Positions 10,598-20,252 of a DNA stretch of 64,000 bases are shown here, one piece after another. A model generated the notes under the pieces. The model was not told the DNA's origin. It ran no database searches and was given only the letters and a program-made list of their open reading frames with translations. Position 1 is the first letter of the stretch; every line of letters starts with the position of its first letter. Source of the DNA: Agarilytica rhodophyticola (lineage in GTDB: Bacteria; Pseudomonadota; Gammaproteobacteria; Pseudomonadales; Cellvibrionaceae); NCBI RefSeq assembly GCF_002157225.2, contig NZ_CP020038.1, positions 930,001 through 994,000 of the forward strand, read 5' to 3'. Position numbers and translations under genes: made by a program.

Positions 10598-11713
10598 ATG
10601 AATGGTTTAAAATTTTTCTCTCTTGTTCTCACGGCGTTACTCTTGTGTTCTTGTAACGGTTCAGGTGGAAATTCTGACGACTCTTCAGCCAGTGATACAC
10701 CTGAGAATCAATCCGATATAATAGAACTTCTAGTATTTGGGAGAAAAGCATATGTTCTTCAATTTGATAAACGCACTCTTAAATTTAATGAAGCAGTCGA
10801 AGTGTCTGATGATTCAGTAGGCTCTTATGGTATCTTAGATAGTCAAAATAGAATATATGCAGCAACAGCTGGAGTAACGAGCAATAAATGGGTCGAAAAC
10901 GAGTTTCTACAAATTAGTCACCAGCGCGGTATTGGCGATAATAATGGTTATATCTCTCTTAGCAAAAATGAAGATAAATTGGCAGTGTCAAGCTTTGCTA
11001 CAGGCAATATATCTCTATTTAGTATCGATAAAGAAAGCGGTGCAATCAAAGATGATTCTGTGGTGATTTCCCGAAGTATAGAATCGAGAGCTCACTGGGT
11101 TCAATGGGGACCTTCAGGAAATAATATTTATGCCATTTACCATGGCGAAGGCAAAATTACCCGACATAGTTATGATGTGCAGAAAGGGCAAGTTGATCTA
11201 ATATCTAATGTTGTTTTTCAGGAGGATAGTGGTGCCGCAACTCGTTTAAGACATATGGCTTTTCATCCTGGTAAGCCAAACTTTGTGTATATCGTTGCTG
11301 AAGGAAGCAATGAAATTATTTTTACTGAAGTTTCTGAATTGAACGGTCAGTTTATTGAAAGGCAGAGGATTAGCACATTACCAAGTAGCTTTACTGATAA
11401 TAATACCGCAGCTCATATACAAATTTCAAAAGACGGTAATAACCTCTACGTATCTAATCGAGGCCACGATAGTATTGCTGTTTTCAATATTGATGCTAAT
11501 GGTGAACTGTCTCTTATTGAGCATGAGACGGCGAATATTAATAGGCCTCGTTTCTTCCTATTACTTGACGATGAGAAGCTGTTATTCACCGCTAATCAAA
11601 GAGGTGGAAGTATTGTCGCAACTTCTGTTGGGTTAGCTGGAGAGCTTGATATTTTGGATGTTTCCTCTGACGTTGTGTTGAATGGCTCAAGATTTATTGC
11701 CAAGTTACCCTAG
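10598..11713 (+). CDS. Beta-propeller lipoprotein, lactonase-like fold
   Basis: Predicted lipoprotein of 371 aa. The N terminus is a signal with lipobox-like LLLCSC (Cys17 or Cys19), followed by a Gly/Ser/Asp linker. The body has repeated short blades such as GYISLSKNEDKLAVSSFATGN, HIQISKDGNNLYVSNRGHD and RFFLLLDDEKLLFTANQRGG, typical of the 7-bladed YVTN/6-phosphogluconolactonase-like superfamily (PF10282 type). Catalytic function cannot be inferred. It may be a lactonase-like enzyme or a binding propeller. It is AT-richer than the his genes before it and faces the porin-like gene convergently. Confidence 0.7.
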   Translation: MNGLKFFSLVLTALLLCSCNGSGGNSDDSSASDTPENQSDIIELLVFGRKAYVLQFDKRTLKFNEAVEVSDDSVGSYGILDSQNRIYAATAGVTSNKWVENEFLQISHQRGIGDNNGYISLSKNEDKLAVSSFATGNISLFSIDKESGAIKDDSVVISRSIESRAHWVQWGPSGNNIYAIYHGEGKITRHSYDVQKGQVDLISNVVFQEDSGAATRLRHMAFHPGKPNFVYIVAEGSNEIIFTEVSELNGQFIERQRISTLPSSFTDNNTAAHIQISKDGNNLYVSNRGHDSIAVFNIDANGELSLIEHETANINRPRFFLLLDDEKLLFTANQRGGSIVATSVGLAGELDILDVSSDVVLNGSRFIAKLP

Positions 11714-11784
11714 GCTGTGTTTATACTCAGATCGGTTGAGAGCTCCCAATTTAATAGGCTTGCACAGAAGCTAAGTGGTGTAGG

Positions 11785-11814
11785 TATAGTCCTCATACTA
11801 CTATAAGGACTATA
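11785..11814. repeat. Inverted repeat, copy 2 of a short intergenic element
   Basis: Arms TATAGTCC (11785-11792) and GGACTATA (11807-11814) with a 14-base loop, closely matching the element at 5538-5570. Here it lies between convergent genes and could act as a terminator, but the other copy is between divergent genes. Confidence 0.6.
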
Positions 11815-11858
11815 TTCCTTTCATCACTCATTTCATCTGCTAAATCTATAGCAATAGC

Positions 11859-13052
11859 TTAAAAACTCGCGCCTACCCAAAACCAAACTTTATCGGTATC
11901 AACTCGTCCACCAGGGCCGTCAGCGTCGCTATAAAACGCAGCTCTTAAACCAAAGTTGTAGTGTTTTGCAAACTTTCTTTTATATTCAAAGTCTACTTCA
12001 TCTCCGAGATCATCATTAGGAGCAGATTCGTCAGTAGAAAAGTTGTGGTATCTAATAATCCAAGCCCCTTGAAATAATTTGCCGCCTATACTTATCGCGG
12101 TATCTTCAAGACCTTGGGTGGGGGTAGCAAGAAATAAATCTGCCCAACCATTAAACTTATGTAATGTTGCCAAAGGAGTGCTAAAACCATAATTGCCGTT
12201 GTCAGATCCTAGTAACTCGTAAGAGCCCTTTACTGTTACAGGGCCAAAATTATAGCCGAGTTCTGCCATAATATAATTTGCATCAGCTTCTATTGTGCCC
12301 GCTTCAAAAGATTGACTGGCAAGCTCAGCTATGTAGCTCCACTTTCCATTTTGGCCATTAAAACGAAGGCCAAAGGTATCATAAGTGGTATCAAGTGCAT
12401 TATCTTGTTCTAGTAAATATGCATAGCCTGTAATGGTTCCAATAGGGGTCTTATAGGCTGCATGCAGCAAATGGTCATTTGAATCTTGATCCGCTGCTTC
12501 AGCAAAAATTCTATTTCGTTTATTGATATAATTGTAATTAAGTGAGAGGTTTTTGTTTGGCTTTAAGTTAAATGAAGCGCCATCAAAAGTTTGACGGTCT
12601 TGCCGCCACCCTACGTGACCTATAAAACGATGGTTATCAAATACCATTACTTGTCGACCAACCTTCGCAGTAAATGAACCATTCGAATATTGTAAAAAAC
12701 CTTGGTCTAATTCAGTGACTTCAGGGTCTGCAACTACCGAAAATTCGCCTGTCTGAAAACCTGTAGGTGGTACGGAGTAATCATCTACGCCAGCGGTTAT
12801 TCGTACGTCTTCAAACTCGGTAAAGGCAGAAAAACCATTTAGTTCACCTGTTTTATATCCAATACGAGTTCGTAAGGTTAAAGCATTGGCATCTTCCAAA
12901 GCATTATCCTGCTGAACTGTTTCGTAGCGTATTCGAATATCCCCATTTGCCTTACCTTGTGTAAGCGCCTCGGTAAATGAATTTGCGCTTGTTACATAAG
13001 CTATACTAACACTTGATAAGACGATGCCCCGAAATATACTTTGTAGTTTCAT
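11859..13052 (-). CDS. Outer-membrane beta-barrel channel, alginate-export/porin-like
   Basis: Predicted outer-membrane porin-like barrel. From Met at 13052 (AAAGAAC upstream) it is 397 aa, with a signal peptide ending about TSANS. An alternative start 39 bases upstream adds an untypical leader. The body alternates amphipathic strands (GDIRIRYETVQQDN, ALTLRTRIGYKTGELNGFSAFTEFEDV, GWRQDRQTFDGASFNL) and ends in an aromatic residue (WVGASF), the usual BAM signal. The RIRYE and GRQ/WRQDRQTFDG patterns resemble the alginate_exp (PF13372) family. The substrate is unknown. It is not adjacent to any clear catabolic operon. Confidence 0.7.
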   Translation of the reverse strand: MKLQSIFRGIVLSSVSIAYVTSANSFTEALTQGKANGDIRIRYETVQQDNALEDANALTLRTRIGYKTGELNGFSAFTEFEDVRITAGVDDYSVPPTGFQTGEFSVVADPEVTELDQGFLQYSNGSFTAKVGRQVMVFDNHRFIGHVGWRQDRQTFDGASFNLKPNKNLSLNYNYINKRNRIFAEAADQDSNDHLLHAAYKTPIGTITGYAYLLEQDNALDTTYDTFGLRFNGQNGKWSYIAELASQSFEAGTIEADANYIMAELGYNFGPVTVKGSYELLGSDNGNYGFSTPLATLHKFNGWADLFLATPTQGLEDTAISIGGKLFQGAWIIRYHNFSTDESAPNDDLGDEVDFEYKRKFAKHYNFGLRAAFYSDADGPGGRVDTDKVWFWVGASF

Positions 13053-13987
13053 CTTTGTTCTTTCCCAATAGTCAAATATCTTTAAAATCACACAGGATTA
13101 ATTATTTCGGCTATATGATTCTTATAATTGCAAACAAAAAAAATCTACATCCTTCGCGTATATCCACATTATATTAACTACTACTTGTATTTCATTTGAT
13201 TTGTCACAAGTGAAATTACATCCATACTTCTGATGTCGTGCTCAGTGTAGAATATCCACATTGCTTTGCATGAAAGATAATGAATCTACTTTTAATATTG
13301 GTCGCTGAGGTGTTTGCAGTGATTAGCCCAAGCATCGAATATGCCAACTATTACTTGTGCCCCACTTTTTTAATTAAATGAAAAAATAATACAAAATTAT
13401 TATCGTAAATTTCTTAATTTAAATTTATTTGGTTTTGAGCCGTAAGCGTATTCGATAAAAATAAAACTTCAGTAAGTAATTATAAAATAGTGAAAGTGCA
13501 GCTTTTCTACAAATCACTTTAGTTTAGCGGCTTTCGAGATAGTTAAAGCATTAAAAATATGCACTGCTCAACCTTGTAGTGATTTCGCTATATTGTTTGC
13601 AAGTCTTGCTGATTTATCTTTAAGAGTCATCTAAGTAGTTGATACAAAGTGTCATTTACGGTGACCTCGATCCTAGACTGGCATGATAATCGCTGTATTT
13701 ATCATGAGTCTGGGAAAAGCCTTTTTTTTGCGCATTCAAAACACTGTAAAAGCACCATTCTGGTATCTTTGCTTGATTTTTGCACTTATTTTATGCGTGT
13801 TGTGAGGTGACAAAAAATATTTAAGCTAAAGAATAAAGCGATTATGCACAAAAATGGACGGTTGTTGGCTTGTAACGAATACTTTCGCTAATTCAGAAAA
13901 CGTACGTGGGGATTACCCTAACTCCGTTTAGCCATAATTTTTCACTACAAATTGAGTTTTTTAAATCCTAACCACTAGGAATGACTG
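13053..13987. other. Long AT-rich gene-free region before cynS
   Basis: About 935 bases without a believable gene on either strand. Composition is strongly AT-rich, with several homopolymeric tracts. It should contain the promoters of the barrel gene (minus) and of cynS (plus). I see a partial dyad GTCA-N7-TGAC at 13650-13664 but cannot tie it to a known regulator. Confidence 0.5.
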
Positions 13988-14428
13988 ATGAAAAAAATAG
14001 ATGTAACCGAAGCCATATTTTTGGTAAAAAATGAAAGAAAATTAACATGGGAAGCAATTGCGGATGAGTTAAATGTAGGCACTGTGTGGATTACATCTGC
14101 TTGTTTGGGAATGAATAGCATGCCTCCTGAATTAGCTGAAAAGCTATGCTCTTTTTTAGACTTACCAGCAGGTGCGAAAGAAGCTTTAATAGAATATCCT
14201 ACAAAATCTTGGGATCGGGATATTCCTCAAGATCCGCTAATCTATCGTTTATATGAAGTTGTAGGCGTTTATGGCGATACCCTAAAAGAAGTGATACAAG
14301 AAAAGTTTGGTGATGGGATTATGAGCGCTATTGATTTTTCTATGGATGTGGAAAAAAAAGAGGATCCGAAAGGCGATCGAGTAATTCTAACCATGAATGG
14401 TAAATTTTTACCTTATAAAACATGGTGA
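13988..14428 (+). CDS. cynS: Cyanate hydratase (cyanase)
   Basis: Catalyses bicarbonate-dependent breakdown of cyanate to ammonia and CO2 in the cytoplasm, allowing detoxification or use of cyanate as nitrogen source. The 146-aa protein has an N-terminal helical HTH-like region and the C-terminal catalytic motif YRLYEVVGVYG. Arg87, Glu90 and Ser113 match the spacing of E. coli Arg96/Glu99/Ser122. No cynT, cynR or cyanate transporter is adjacent, so it appears as a solitary gene behind a long AT-rich leader. Confidence 0.95.
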   Translation: MKKIDVTEAIFLVKNERKLTWEAIADELNVGTVWITSACLGMNSMPPELAEKLCSFLDLPAGAKEALIEYPTKSWDRDIPQDPLIYRLYEVVGVYGDTLKEVIQEKFGDGIMSAIDFSMDVEKKEDPKGDRVILTMNGKFLPYKTW

Positions 14429-14453
14429 CACTTGTTAAACCTATAAATTAGAT

Positions 14454-14509
14454 CTAAACACTTTATTGATATCTTTATTTCTATAAGGCTATCTGTATAA
14501 GGTGTTTAG
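14454..14509. repeat. Inverted repeat between convergent cynS and ferredoxin-reductase genes
   Basis: Arms CTAAACACTTTAT (14454-14466) and ATAAGGTGTTTAG (14497-14509) pair over 13 bases with one mismatch or G-U pair and a 30-base loop. Position between convergent genes suggests a possible bidirectional terminator, though no clean T tract follows. Confidence 0.4.
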
Positions 14510-14574
14510 GCACTGTTTACCTTAATTAAAGCAAACCTGTTGTTAGATTATTGTTAACAGATGCTAAGTAGAAC

Positions 14575-15567
14575 TTAGTCTTTTTTAAATGCAATAAATG
14601 CATCTGATGAAATATCTTTCATACTTGCTCCTGAGAGAAAGCATTGCTTTTTCATTTTTTTTACAAAAGAATCTGCACCACAAAGAAAGACTTTAGTGTC
14701 TTCTAAGTTAGGATAGGCTCGTTTAACTTCTTGATATATATCTCCCTGCTGTATGTTTGCGCTCTGATTGTCCAAGACGACTTCCTGAACAAAACATTCG
14801 AAGGAAAAGTTGTTAAATTTCTCTGCCAAGGTTTTTAAATTATCCATAAAATATAAGTTGGTAGAATTTCTGCCTCCTAGGTATAAGGTTATTTTCCCTT
14901 TGTGACCAGAGATAAGTGCATCTCTCAGTATTCCGTATAAAGGCGCGAGACCAGTGCCTATCCCACACATTAGAAGCGTTTGATTCATGTCGGACTCTGT
15001 GTAAAAGCAATCACCTAAAGGACCTTGAATCTCTAGCGTATGACTTTGCTCTAAATTATTCCATGCCCATTGACTGAAAGCGCCGTTCTCTATTTTTTTT
15101 ATATGGAACTCGATAAAGTCATCTTCTTGCGGATGACTAGCAAAAGAGTAACTGCGCGCAACTCCATTCGAGCTCCATAAAGTTGCAAATTGTCCAGGCC
15201 GGTAGTCGACAACCTTTTCAACTCTTATCCTATAAATATCTTGGTTCAATAGTTCTTTTTCTAACACTTTTGCTGTAACAAAATCTGACTTTGGTTTAGT
15301 CATATGGGCACGAAAGCCGTCTTCAGGTAGACAGCAGCAGCTCATGAAAAACCCCTGCTCAATTTGGGTCTGCCTAAGCCCTAATTGAGCTGTTTGAGGA
15401 ATAGTATCGTTACTCTGCATTAAGCAGCTTTGACATACTCCCGATTTACAACCGAAAGGGACATCAATGCCCGAGCGTAGAATTCCATCTAGGAGTGATT
15501 CATTATCATTTAATTGCAAAGATAGTACGTCGGTATCATCAAGAGTATGAAAATATACGGTAGGCAT
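14575..15567 (-). CDS. 2Fe-2S ferredoxin/FAD/NAD(P) reductase
   Basis: Single-chain electron-transfer protein of 330 aa. The N-terminal plant-type ferredoxin domain (about 1-90) has CKSGVCQSC (Cys40, Cys45, Cys48) and a fourth cysteine within a CCC run at 77-79. Next is the FAD-binding domain with ARSYSFAS (about 138-145), then an NAD(P) domain with GIGTGLAPLYG. This is the phenol-hydroxylase-reductase/CDP-6-deoxyglucose-reductase type layout. It follows the truncated haemoglobin gene by five bases, so the simplest inference is that it reduces that globin. Other acceptors cannot be excluded. Confidence 0.88.
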   Translation of the reverse strand: MPTVYFHTLDDTDVLSLQLNDNESLLDGILRSGIDVPFGCKSGVCQSCLMQSNDTIPQTAQLGLRQTQIEQGFFMSCCCLPEDGFRAHMTKPKSDFVTAKVLEKELLNQDIYRIRVEKVVDYRPGQFATLWSSNGVARSYSFASHPQEDDFIEFHIKKIENGAFSQWAWNNLEQSHTLEIQGPLGDCFYTESDMNQTLLMCGIGTGLAPLYGILRDALISGHKGKITLYLGGRNSTNLYFMDNLKTLAEKFNNFSFECFVQEVVLDNQSANIQQGDIYQEVKRAYPNLEDTKVFLCGADSFVKKMKKQCFLSGASMKDISSDAFIAFKKD

Positions 15568-15572
15568 GTTCT

Positions 15573-15926
15573 TTATCTGTTAAGCACATCGTCTTTGACG
15601 CTTAAGGCAACATTAATAACTTCGTTTATTTCATTTTCATTTACTTCAAGGTCTTTTAATGTGTTTGTTAAGCATTCAGCCACTGCATCAAAGTGTTCTT
15701 CGTTTAAGTTCATATTCTCATGAGCTTTTCTCATGTCCACACCGGTATAATTATTGGGCCCTCCAAACGCCATAGTGAGAAAGGCTTTTTGCTTCGCGTG
15801 CTGTGTTTCCATGTCGGTGTTATCAAAAAAATGACTAATCCTGCTATCTGATAGTACTTTTCGATAGAAAATGTCAACGGCTGCATCAATAGCTGCTGCA
15901 CCGCCTAAATTATTGTATAGAGACAT
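15573..15926 (-). CDS. Group I truncated haemoglobin (TrHbN)
   Basis: Small haem globin of 117 aa with the 2-on-2 fold. The N-terminal LYNNLGGAAAIDAAVDIFYRKV contains the GG motif and B10 Tyr21. The proximal His69 is in DMRKAHENM, preceded by the AFGGPNNYTG loop. TrHbN proteins of Mycobacterium and others dioxygenate NO to nitrate. That role is plausible here because the next gene in the operon encodes a reductase that could recycle the haem. Cytoplasmic. Confidence 0.92.
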   Translation of the reverse strand: MSLYNNLGGAAAIDAAVDIFYRKVLSDSRISHFFDNTDMETQHAKQKAFLTMAFGGPNNYTGVDMRKAHENMNLNEEHFDAVAECLTNTLKDLEVNENEINEVINVALSVKDDVLNR

Positions 15927-16369
15927 GAGAGTTTCCCGTATTTCGATTTATAAAAAATAGTATAGTTGTCATAGAGATCTTTATTTCTGCATCTAAAAAC
16001 ATTTAGTTCTAAAAGTATTGATAATTGGAGTAGAAGTGTTAGTAAGACTTCTATACCTTAAGTTGTGAGGCTGACAGAGAAGCTAAGTTTGAAGTTGAAT
16101 TGTTATTTTAGTTATTAAATGTTATTAAAAATAATATTTAACATGTTTTTGTAATATGTCTTGTCTTTTGAAAATTACATTTTTATATTCTTAAGTATTT
16201 ACGCTAGAGATCACACTTTTCTTAAGCTGACTAATATGTTTTAGTCGCTAGATACTTAGGATTAAAGATCGTCTTTAGGTTGATGCATCGCAGAAATGTG
16301 GGTATTTTTGGGCTATATAATGTGTGCGAGTACTTCAATTAGTTTATTATTGGGTATTTGTAAATGTAA
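15927..16369. other. Gene-free region between divergent globin and NIT-like genes
   Basis: About 440 AT-rich bases with both divergent promoters. I looked for FNR-, NsrR- and NorR-like dyads and found no convincing match, and no small gene is supported. Confidence 0.45.
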
Positions 16370-17209
16370 ATGAAAGAATCTAAACAGCGAGGGCATTTGA
16401 GAATGGCGTCATTTTACTGGGGCGTAATGTTTGTTGCTGTCGTTGCGGTCGGTATTTTGTTTAGCTTCTTTTTAAGCTCCCGTCAAAAATTACGTATGTG
16501 TGGTATCCAACTCCTACAAGCAATGAGGATGCTAATCAAACATCTCCAGGTTCATCGAGGTTTAATGGCTACTTATCTCGTTGGCGATAAAAATATAAAA
16601 GAAAATCTAATTTTTCATGCTGATTCGGTAGTGCGCGATATAAAAGGCATTGTCAATATTGATGAGAACTTTACCAAGAATGATGATTGGCGCGCAATAA
16701 CGGAACACTGGGCGCGACTATCTTCTAGTAATGGTGAGGAGGAGTTATATGATAATTATGAGCAACACTCCAAGTTAATTATCTCATCTTTGGATCTGAT
16801 GATCTGGATCTCGAAAGAATACAATGTTGATGCACAACTTGTTGGTAGAAACCGTGTTTATTGGTATGAGTTATTGTGTTTGGGAGAGAAGTTAGGCCAG
16901 CTTAGAGCTTTGGGTACAATTTTTCTCACTTCATCAAGTGATGTTGGAAAGAAACGTAAGTCTTTAGATAAAATTAAAAACTTGTTAAAAGATATTGAAG
17001 ATGTTTTTAAGAATAAGGCTTTGCAACAAAAGATTGGCGGTTCTAGCTGCGACGAAATCAATATGTTTCTGGCGTCGGTAGAGCACTATATGTTTTCTGA
17101 AAAGTCGTGGTTAACTGGAGAGCAATACTTTGCAAGAGCAACAGAGATAATCGAAATTGTTTACCAGTGTTTTGACGAAGAAATGCAGGTTTTAATTCAT
17201 TCTTACTAG
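16370..17209 (+). CDS. Membrane-anchored protein with a NIT-like sensor domain
   Basis: 279 aa. One strong membrane segment near the N terminus (about 14-35, SFYWGVMFVAVVAVGILFSFF) is followed by an all-helical region. Its LLQAMRMLIKHLQVHRGLMATYL and later LLCLGEKLGQLRALGTIFL resemble the two halves of the NIT (nitrate/nitrite sensing) helical bundle, in which an LQ-x-ERG-like helix is characteristic. No histidine kinase, HAMP, GGDEF or chemotaxis output domain follows, and the protein stops after the bundle. It sits divergently next to the globin/reductase pair, which would fit nitrogen-oxide sensing. The assignment is by eye and tentative. Confidence 0.55.
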   Translation: MKESKQRGHLRMASFYWGVMFVAVVAVGILFSFFLSSRQKLRMCGIQLLQAMRMLIKHLQVHRGLMATYLVGDKNIKENLIFHADSVVRDIKGIVNIDENFTKNDDWRAITEHWARLSSSNGEEELYDNYEQHSKLIISSLDLMIWISKEYNVDAQLVGRNRVYWYELLCLGEKLGQLRALGTIFLTSSSDVGKKRKSLDKIKNLLKDIEDVFKNKALQQKIGGSSCDEINMFLASVEHYMFSEKSWLTGEQYFARATEIIEIVYQCFDEEMQVLIHSY

Positions 17210-17226
17210 GGTCTGTTACCAGACCC
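17209..17226. terminator. Hairpin between convergent genes, likely bidirectional terminator
   Basis: Perfect 7-base stem GGGTCTG (17209-17215) / CAGACCC (17220-17226) with a TTAC loop, starting at the stop codon of the NIT-like gene. It lies between convergent genes. The T tract is poor. Confidence 0.5.
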
Positions 17227-17236
17227 CCGGTGCGTT

Positions 17237-18979
17237 TTAGTACACTTTATTTGTTATCCATACATATTGATAAGGTTGCAAGATAACATCTTGCCTAATG
17301 TCGGAGAAGTCCTTACCACTGATTAAGTCTACCCATGTATCCAGGCTTATAAGGTTAATCGACGATACCGGAATGCGAACTTCTTGATCCGTGACATTAT
17401 GAAGGCAAAAAATACTCTGATCTCTTTGCTGGCTTTGTCTCCAAAACCCAAAAACTTGATCGCCAAGGTGCAGTGTAAATTGCACTGCATTAGGGTGAAA
17501 GGCAGGTTGTTTTGTTCTTATTCTAAGTAAGCCACACATCTTATCGAAAACTTTTGCATGGTTTGAAAAGCTTTGGCTAAGTTTTTCGGTAAGTTCGTCG
17601 TAATCCCATTTGTAGCGGTTGATTGTTCGGTTATGGTTTGTTCTTTCGACACCTTCATAATAATTATTAGTCGCTAAAAAGCTATGAATATAGATGGCGG
17701 GAACGCCTTCCAGCGCAAACATGATGGCGTGGGCACAAATAAATCGTTCAATGTGCCATTTATCTGGGCCTTTGGTCGTTCCTTGCAAAGCATCAAACAA
17801 AGTAATATTCATTTCATAGGGTTTATTGCGTCCGCCCTCTGCTGTCCGCCAGGAAATACGTGCGCCGAAAGATTGCATGGCGTTAACGAGTGTTTCTATT
17901 TCGTGTTCATCGAGTAGACCCTCAGCTGGGCGCAACCCAATACCATCGTGAGATGCGATGAAGTTAAAGTAAAATGTGCCCGTTTGAGCTGGAGGCATAC
18001 TCATTTGCCAAGCTTTTAAATGTTTACTAGTTCCAGCAACAAGGGCTTGAAGTAGAAGGGGGGGCAAAGAAAAATTGTAAACTGCATGGGCTTCGTTGGC
18101 ATTCCCGAAGTAGGAGAGGTTTTCATGATTCGGGACATTTGTTTCGGTAATAATAATTGCATCTTTGGAGTGATGCTCAATAAGACTTCGGATGAGGCGT
18201 ATTACCTCGTGAGTTTGAGGCAAATGAATACAAGGTGTACCCAGTTGTTTCCATAAAAATGCGACGGCATCCAAACGAAAAATTCTTACGCCCCTATCGA
18301 GATAGAGCTTAATAATTTTAATGAATTCACATAGAACTTCTGGGTTGGCAAAGTTTAAGTCAACTTGGTCGTGGCTAAATGTACACCAGACATGGCGTTT
18401 ACCGTCTAGCGTCTCCACCTCTCTTAATAAGGGGGAGGTACGTGGTCGAACAACTTGACTGGTGTCATCGTCTGGCGAGGCTTCGACAAAGTAGTCTTTT
18501 CCTGGCTCTTTTCTACTTTTAAAATTGTCGAACCAGCGGCTGCGACTGGAACAGTGATTAATCACCAAATCCGACATTAAATGGAAGTTAGCCGCAATGT
18601 TTTCAATGTCGGCCCAATCGCCTAAGCTATCGTTGACCTGGCTATAGTCAATTACAGAAAAACCATCATCTGAACTATAGGGGAAAAATGGTAGAATGTG
18701 TATTCCGTTAATAACATCCGCTAATTTTTCTTTGGCAAACCGGTTTAGTGTTGCCAGAGGTGTTGCTGCTTCACTATTAATACTATCGCCATAGGTAATC
18801 AGCCAAGCGTCTTTTTCACTCCACGTATTCTCGTGACTGTTAGGTTTGACGCTACACTCCTCTAGCTCCATTATTTCTAGCAGACGTTTATTTAGAGTTT
18901 CAATATCCTCATCTGGATAAATAATCTCTAAATGGGTCTGTATTAAAAACTTTAATTCTTTTTGTGCTGAAAGAAACAT
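17237..18979 (-). CDS. Glucosylglycerate phosphorylase (GH13_18, sucrose-phosphorylase-like)
   Basis: Predicted to phosphorolyse glucosylglycerate to glucose-1-phosphate and D-glycerate. From Met at 18979 (GGGGTG upstream) it is 580 aa. It has the GH13 (beta/alpha)8 pattern: DLVINHCSS, the nucleophile region [14 protein letters not shown], the acid/base region IITETNVP, and [12 protein letters not shown] with the transition-state Asp. This is the sucrose-phosphorylase-like GH13_18 subfamily. Substrate is inferred from the three upstream genes, which handle glucosyl-glycerate and glycerate. It starts 17 bases after gpgS. Sucrose phosphorylase remains the alternative. Confidence 0.85.
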   Translation of the reverse strand: MFLSAQKELKFLIQTHLEIIYPDEDIETLNKRLLEIMELEECSVKPNSHENTWSEKDAWLITYGDSINSEAATPLATLNRFAKEKLADVINGIHILPFFPYSSDDGFSVIDYSQVNDSLGDWADIENIAANFHLMSDLVINHCSSRSRWFDNFKSRKEPGKDYFVEASPDDDTSQVVRPRTSPLLREVETLDGKRHVWCTFSHDQVDLNFANPEVLCEFIKIIKLYLDRGVRIFRLDAVAFLWKQLGTPCIHLPQTHEVIRLIRSLIEHHSKDAIIITETNVPNHENLSYFGNANEAHAVYNFSLPPLLLQALVAGTSKHLKAWQMSMPPAQTGTFYFNFIASHDGIGLRPAEGLLDEHEIETLVNAMQSFGARISWRTAEGGRNKPYEMNITLFDALQGTTKGPDKWHIERFICAHAIMFALEGVPAIYIHSFLATNNYYEGVERTNHNRTINRYKWDYDELTEKLSQSFSNHAKVFDKMCGLLRIRTKQPAFHPNAVQFTLHLGDQVFGFWRQSQQRDQSIFCLHNVTDQEVRIPVSSINLISLDTWVDLISGKDFSDIRQDVILQPYQYVWITNKVY

Positions 18980-18995
18980 TTTTCGCACCCCAGAT

Positions 18996-20219
18996 CTACG
19001 ATTGAAATTCTTGCATATCGAGCTCAACAGCTTCGTTTAATAAATCTAAAATATTGGGAATGGCGCTAATTACACGATTCCAACTTGGTACGAAAGGCTT
19101 TTCCATGGGGTTATCCAGAAAATTTTGTCCCGCCGTCAAAATATTTTTGGCGAACATTTCTACCGCCTGCTCTTCGCTGTGGATATCCAGGTCTAAGCCA
19201 TTCATTTTGGCATCATTATAATAAGTTTCAATAAAATCAAGTGCTATGCGGAAATAGGTGGCTTTAATTGAACGGAACGTTTCGGAGCTAAAGACTATAC
19301 CATTGGTGGCAAGTTTCCTGAATAAGGCTTTGGAAATGTCAATAGACATCTTAGAAAGGCCTGCTTGTGCGTCTTCGGGAGATAAATCTTGATGCTTGTG
19401 GTCATAAGCATCTGAAATATCGGCTTGGCATAAACGATTGTTGGCGTAGTTCCTATTGAGTTCAGATAATACACCAATTTCTAATCCCCAATCGCTGGGG
19501 ATACGAATGTCGTTGATAACATCGGTTCGAAAAGAAAACTCACCTGCTAATGGGTAGCGGAAGCTATCAATGTATTCAAGGTAGTCACTGTGGCCGAGAG
19601 TTTTTTTCAATGCTCGGATTAGTGGTGTAACTAATAGGCGGCTGACTCGACCGTGAATCTTGCCATTGGCCACTCGTGCGTAATAGCCTTTACAAAATTC
19701 GTAGTTAAAATTAGGATTTGCAACAGGATAAATAAGTCGTGCTAACAGACCTCTGTCATAGGTAACAATATCACAGTCATGAAGTGCAATAGACTGGGCC
19801 TTACCGGAAGCCAAGGCATAACCTAAACAATACCAAACGTTACGTCCCTTACCTCTTTCCATAGGCGCCAATCCTTCATCTTGTAATTTTTTATCAAGCG
19901 CTAGTAAGCGAGGACCGTCATTCCAAAGTACTTTATATGACTGCTTTAAGGGGCGGAAAAATTCTAATGATTTTCTATACTGACTTTCATCAGCCATATC
20001 TAAGCCAATGACGATTTCGCTGAGATAATTAACTTCGCTTAAATGTTTGACAATATTAGGTAAAGCCTCCCCTTCAAGCTCAGAATATAAGGATGGTAGA
20101 ACTAATGCCATGGGCCTGACTTTAGAAAAGCGTCTCAGTTCTTCTTCCATTTCCTCTAAAGGACGCTGATTTAGATTGTGTAGGGTAGTGATAATCCCAT
20201 TCTGATAAAAGTCTGTCAT
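18996..20219 (-). CDS. gpgS: Glucosyl-3-phosphoglycerate synthase (GT81-type)
   Basis: Transfers glucose from an NDP-glucose donor to 3-phosphoglycerate, the first step to glucosylglycerate. The 407-aa glycosyltransferase has a GT-A fold. It has an N-terminal [20 protein letters not shown], a nucleotide-sugar region [15 protein letters not shown], the metal-binding [10 protein letters not shown] motif, and [12 protein letters not shown] with [11 protein letters not shown], conserved in GpgS/mannosylglycerate-type synthases. It lies 33 bases downstream of the phosphatase gene. Its substrate is glucosyl rather than mannosyl by resemblance to GpgS. That distinction should be tested. Confidence 0.88.
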   Translation of the reverse strand: MTDFYQNGIITTLHNLNQRPLEEMEEELRRFSKVRPMALVLPSLYSELEGEALPNIVKHLSEVNYLSEIVIGLDMADESQYRKSLEFFRPLKQSYKVLWNDGPRLLALDKKLQDEGLAPMERGKGRNVWYCLGYALASGKAQSIALHDCDIVTYDRGLLARLIYPVANPNFNYEFCKGYYARVANGKIHGRVSRLLVTPLIRALKKTLGHSDYLEYIDSFRYPLAGEFSFRTDVINDIRIPSDWGLEIGVLSELNRNYANNRLCQADISDAYDHKHQDLSPEDAQAGLSKMSIDISKALFRKLATNGIVFSSETFRSIKATYFRIALDFIETYYNDAKMNGLDLDIHSEEQAVEMFAKNILTAGQNFLDNPMEKPFVPSWNRVISAIPNILDLLNEAVELDMQEFQS

Positions 20220-20252
20220 ATTACTTACTGCCTGTATTCTTAATGGCTGCTA

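Noticed and set aside
13650-13664. GTCA-N7-TGAC dyad upstream of cynS as an NtcA or CRP-like site
   Set aside because: It does not match the spacing or flanks of known consensus sites well enough, and a short dyad like this is expected by chance.
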